Shown piece by piece: positions 4,446 to 5,536 of a stretch of DNA of 5,536 nt. The notes below the pieces were generated by a model. That model ran no database searches. It saw only the letters and a program-made list of their open reading frames with translations, and had not been told where the DNA came from. Position 1 is the first letter of the stretch. Each line of letters starts with the position of its first letter. The position numbers and the translations under genes are program-made. This DNA comes from an uncultured Acetatifactor sp. (GTDB lineage: Bacteria > Bacillota > Clostridia > Lachnospirales > Lachnospiraceae), in NCBI GenBank assembly GCA_910586515.1, contig CAJUGL010000107.1:1-5536 (forward strand), given 5' to 3'.

Positions 4446-5536
4446 ATGTCTGATAAGAAGAAAGTATTTGAGGAGACAAGCGGCAGGCGCAGCGGAAGCA
4501 GCCCTGCACTGGCGGAGTGGATGCAGGAGAAACTGGACAATATTCTTCGGGAAACGGGAATCACGGCGGTGTGTGCAGCCGTCTGTGCGGAGGGTGAGCT
4601 TCTGGCGGCAGCCTGCGCAGGAACAAGGGGATTCGAGGACAGCGAAGCCAGGGTGGACGATTTATATAACATCGGGTCCGTCTCAAAGGTTTATGTGACG
4701 GCGGCCATTATGAAACTGGTGCAGGAGGGCAAAGTATGTCTGGACGAATCGGTGAATACTTATCTGCCGGACTGGAAACTGGCGGATGAACGTTACAGGG
4801 AAATCACTGTCAGGATGCTTTTGAATCATTCCTCCGGTATACCGGGAACCAATCTTCATGATCATCTTGTGCCGGAGGAAGGGGAGGCGTTGTTTACGGG
4901 AAAATACCGGAATACGCCGGAATATTGGGGTTCCATGAAGCTGCGTGCCAGGCCGGGCAGTTTTTCCAGTTACAGCAATGACGGCTTTGACCTGCTTGCG
5001 GAAGTGGTGGAGGCGGTGACAGGGGAGCCGTATATTCAGTGGTTGAGGGAAGAGATCGCGCTGCCGGCGGGGCTTTCCTCCGTGGGAGCCGGAAGGCGGC
5101 TTGCGGAAGGCTATGTAAAGGTCTCCAGCAGGGGAAATGAACCGGAATATTATAACTGCTTCGGCGCAGGCGCAATTCATACCACAATTCCGGAGTGCGC
5201 CCTGTTCGGTTCCCTTTTTATTGATTCCCATGGGATCATCGGGCAGGATTGTCTGGATGAGACCAGGCGTCCCCAGGGGGTGACTTTTCTCCAGGGAGCA
5301 TACGATGCGTCCAATTTCTGCCTGGGGTGGGATTCTCTTTACACCAGAAACCGGATTCCGTTGGGAGAAGGGGCAGTGGTAAAGGACGGCGGCACGGAGC
5401 AGTTTGAGAGTTACCTTCTGGTGAGTCCTGCCCGGAGGCTGTCGCTGGCTGTTGCGGCTACCAGTGACGGCGATATCTGGTGGCTTGAGGTGTTGGAAGA
5501 CATTGGAAGGGAAGCCCTGAAAGTCTTGGAAGAGGA
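4446..5536 (+). CDS. Serine hydrolase of the class C beta-lactamase family, 3' end cut by the window
   Basis: 363 residues are visible and the frame is still open at the window edge. This is the beta-lactamase/transpeptidase-like fold (PF00144 type), which covers esterases, D-aminopeptidases, peptidases and AmpC-like enzymes. The catalytic SxxK is SVSK (Ser78, Lys81) within LYNIGSVSK, followed by the family-typical KLVQEGKVCLDESVNTYLPDW (90-110). LLNHSSGIPG (125-134) is the usual loop, YSN (Tyr176-Asn178) is the second motif, and KDGGT (313-317) stands where KTG or HGGGT is found in relatives. All catalytic positions are present, so it should be active. The N-terminus is hydrophilic and charged with no signal peptide, so the enzyme is probably cytoplasmic, unlike true penicillin-binding proteins. 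It is divergent from the XRE regulator and preceded by a repeat-filled leader. The substrate is unknown; a role in beta-lactam resistance is not supported. Confidence 0.93.
   Translation, partial: MSDKKKVFEETSGRRSGSSPALAEWMQEKLDNILRETGITAVCAAVCAEGELLAAACAGTRGFEDSEARVDDLYNIGSVSKVYVTAAIMKLVQEGKVCLDESVNTYLPDWKLADERYREITVRMLLNHSSGIPGTNLHDHLVPEEGEALFTGKYRNTPEYWGSMKLRARPGSFSSYSNDGFDLLAEVVEAVTGEPYIQWLREEIALPAGLSSVGAGRRLAEGYVKVSSRGNEPEYYNCFGAGAIHTTIPECALFGSLFIDSHGIIGQDCLDETRRPQGVTFLQGAYDASNFCLGWDSLYTRNRIPLGEGAVVKDGGTEQFESYLLVSPARRLSLAVAATSDGDIWWLEVLEDIGREALKVLEE

Noticed and set aside
4109..4672. Open frames on the - strand through the repeat array, in all three frames (187, 123 and 72 codons), giving repetitive hydrophobic Phe/Leu/Ser/Pro peptides
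   Set aside because: The repeat lacks - strand stop codons in every frame, so open frames arise automatically. The 187-codon frame has no ribosome binding site, runs antisense to the hydrolase gene and has no stable reading frame relative to the 37-bp period.

Overview
The window looks like a chromosomal segment from a Gram-positive gut Clostridium relative, most likely Lachnospiraceae. This is an inference from three things: GGAGG-type ribosome binding sites, sigma-A-like promoters at 17-bp spacing, and the style of the encoded proteins. No rRNA, tRNA, CRISPR array or transposase is visible.

Layout from left to right. Positions 1-393 hold no convincing gene, only a strong-looking promoter firing leftwards out of the window. 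A class I SAM-dependent methyltransferase follows on the + strand (394-1101). It converges with a single-chain ABC exporter half-transporter on the - strand (1138-2805); a perfect 13-bp hairpin spans the methyltransferase stop codon between them. The gap 2806-3126 holds the exporter promoter and a decayed + strand gene start that resembles an AlbA_2/Schlafen-type DNA-binding protein. Next comes a - strand XRE-family regulator with a long helical C-terminal domain (3127-4080). Its -10 box lies inside a 19-bp near-perfect palindrome, a good candidate for an autoregulatory operator. A class C beta-lactamase-family serine hydrolase is transcribed divergently from the regulator on the + strand (4446 to the window end, where it is cut).

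The most unusual element is a purine-rich 37-bp tandem repeat array at 4234-4440 (five full copies and one degenerate copy). It lies between a consensus-like promoter (4188-4216) and the hydrolase start, so it should make up almost all of that gene's leader RNA. Every copy carries a purine-rich SD-like run followed by AUG. The AUG in copy 4 opens a 29-codon frame that stops just inside the hydrolase gene.

How the genes work together is inference only. The regulator sits upstream of the exporter on the same strand and divergent to the hydrolase, so it may control one or both. A methyltransferase, an exporter and a cytoplasmic hydrolase could form a small-molecule handling or resistance locus, but nothing in the sequence identifies a substrate.
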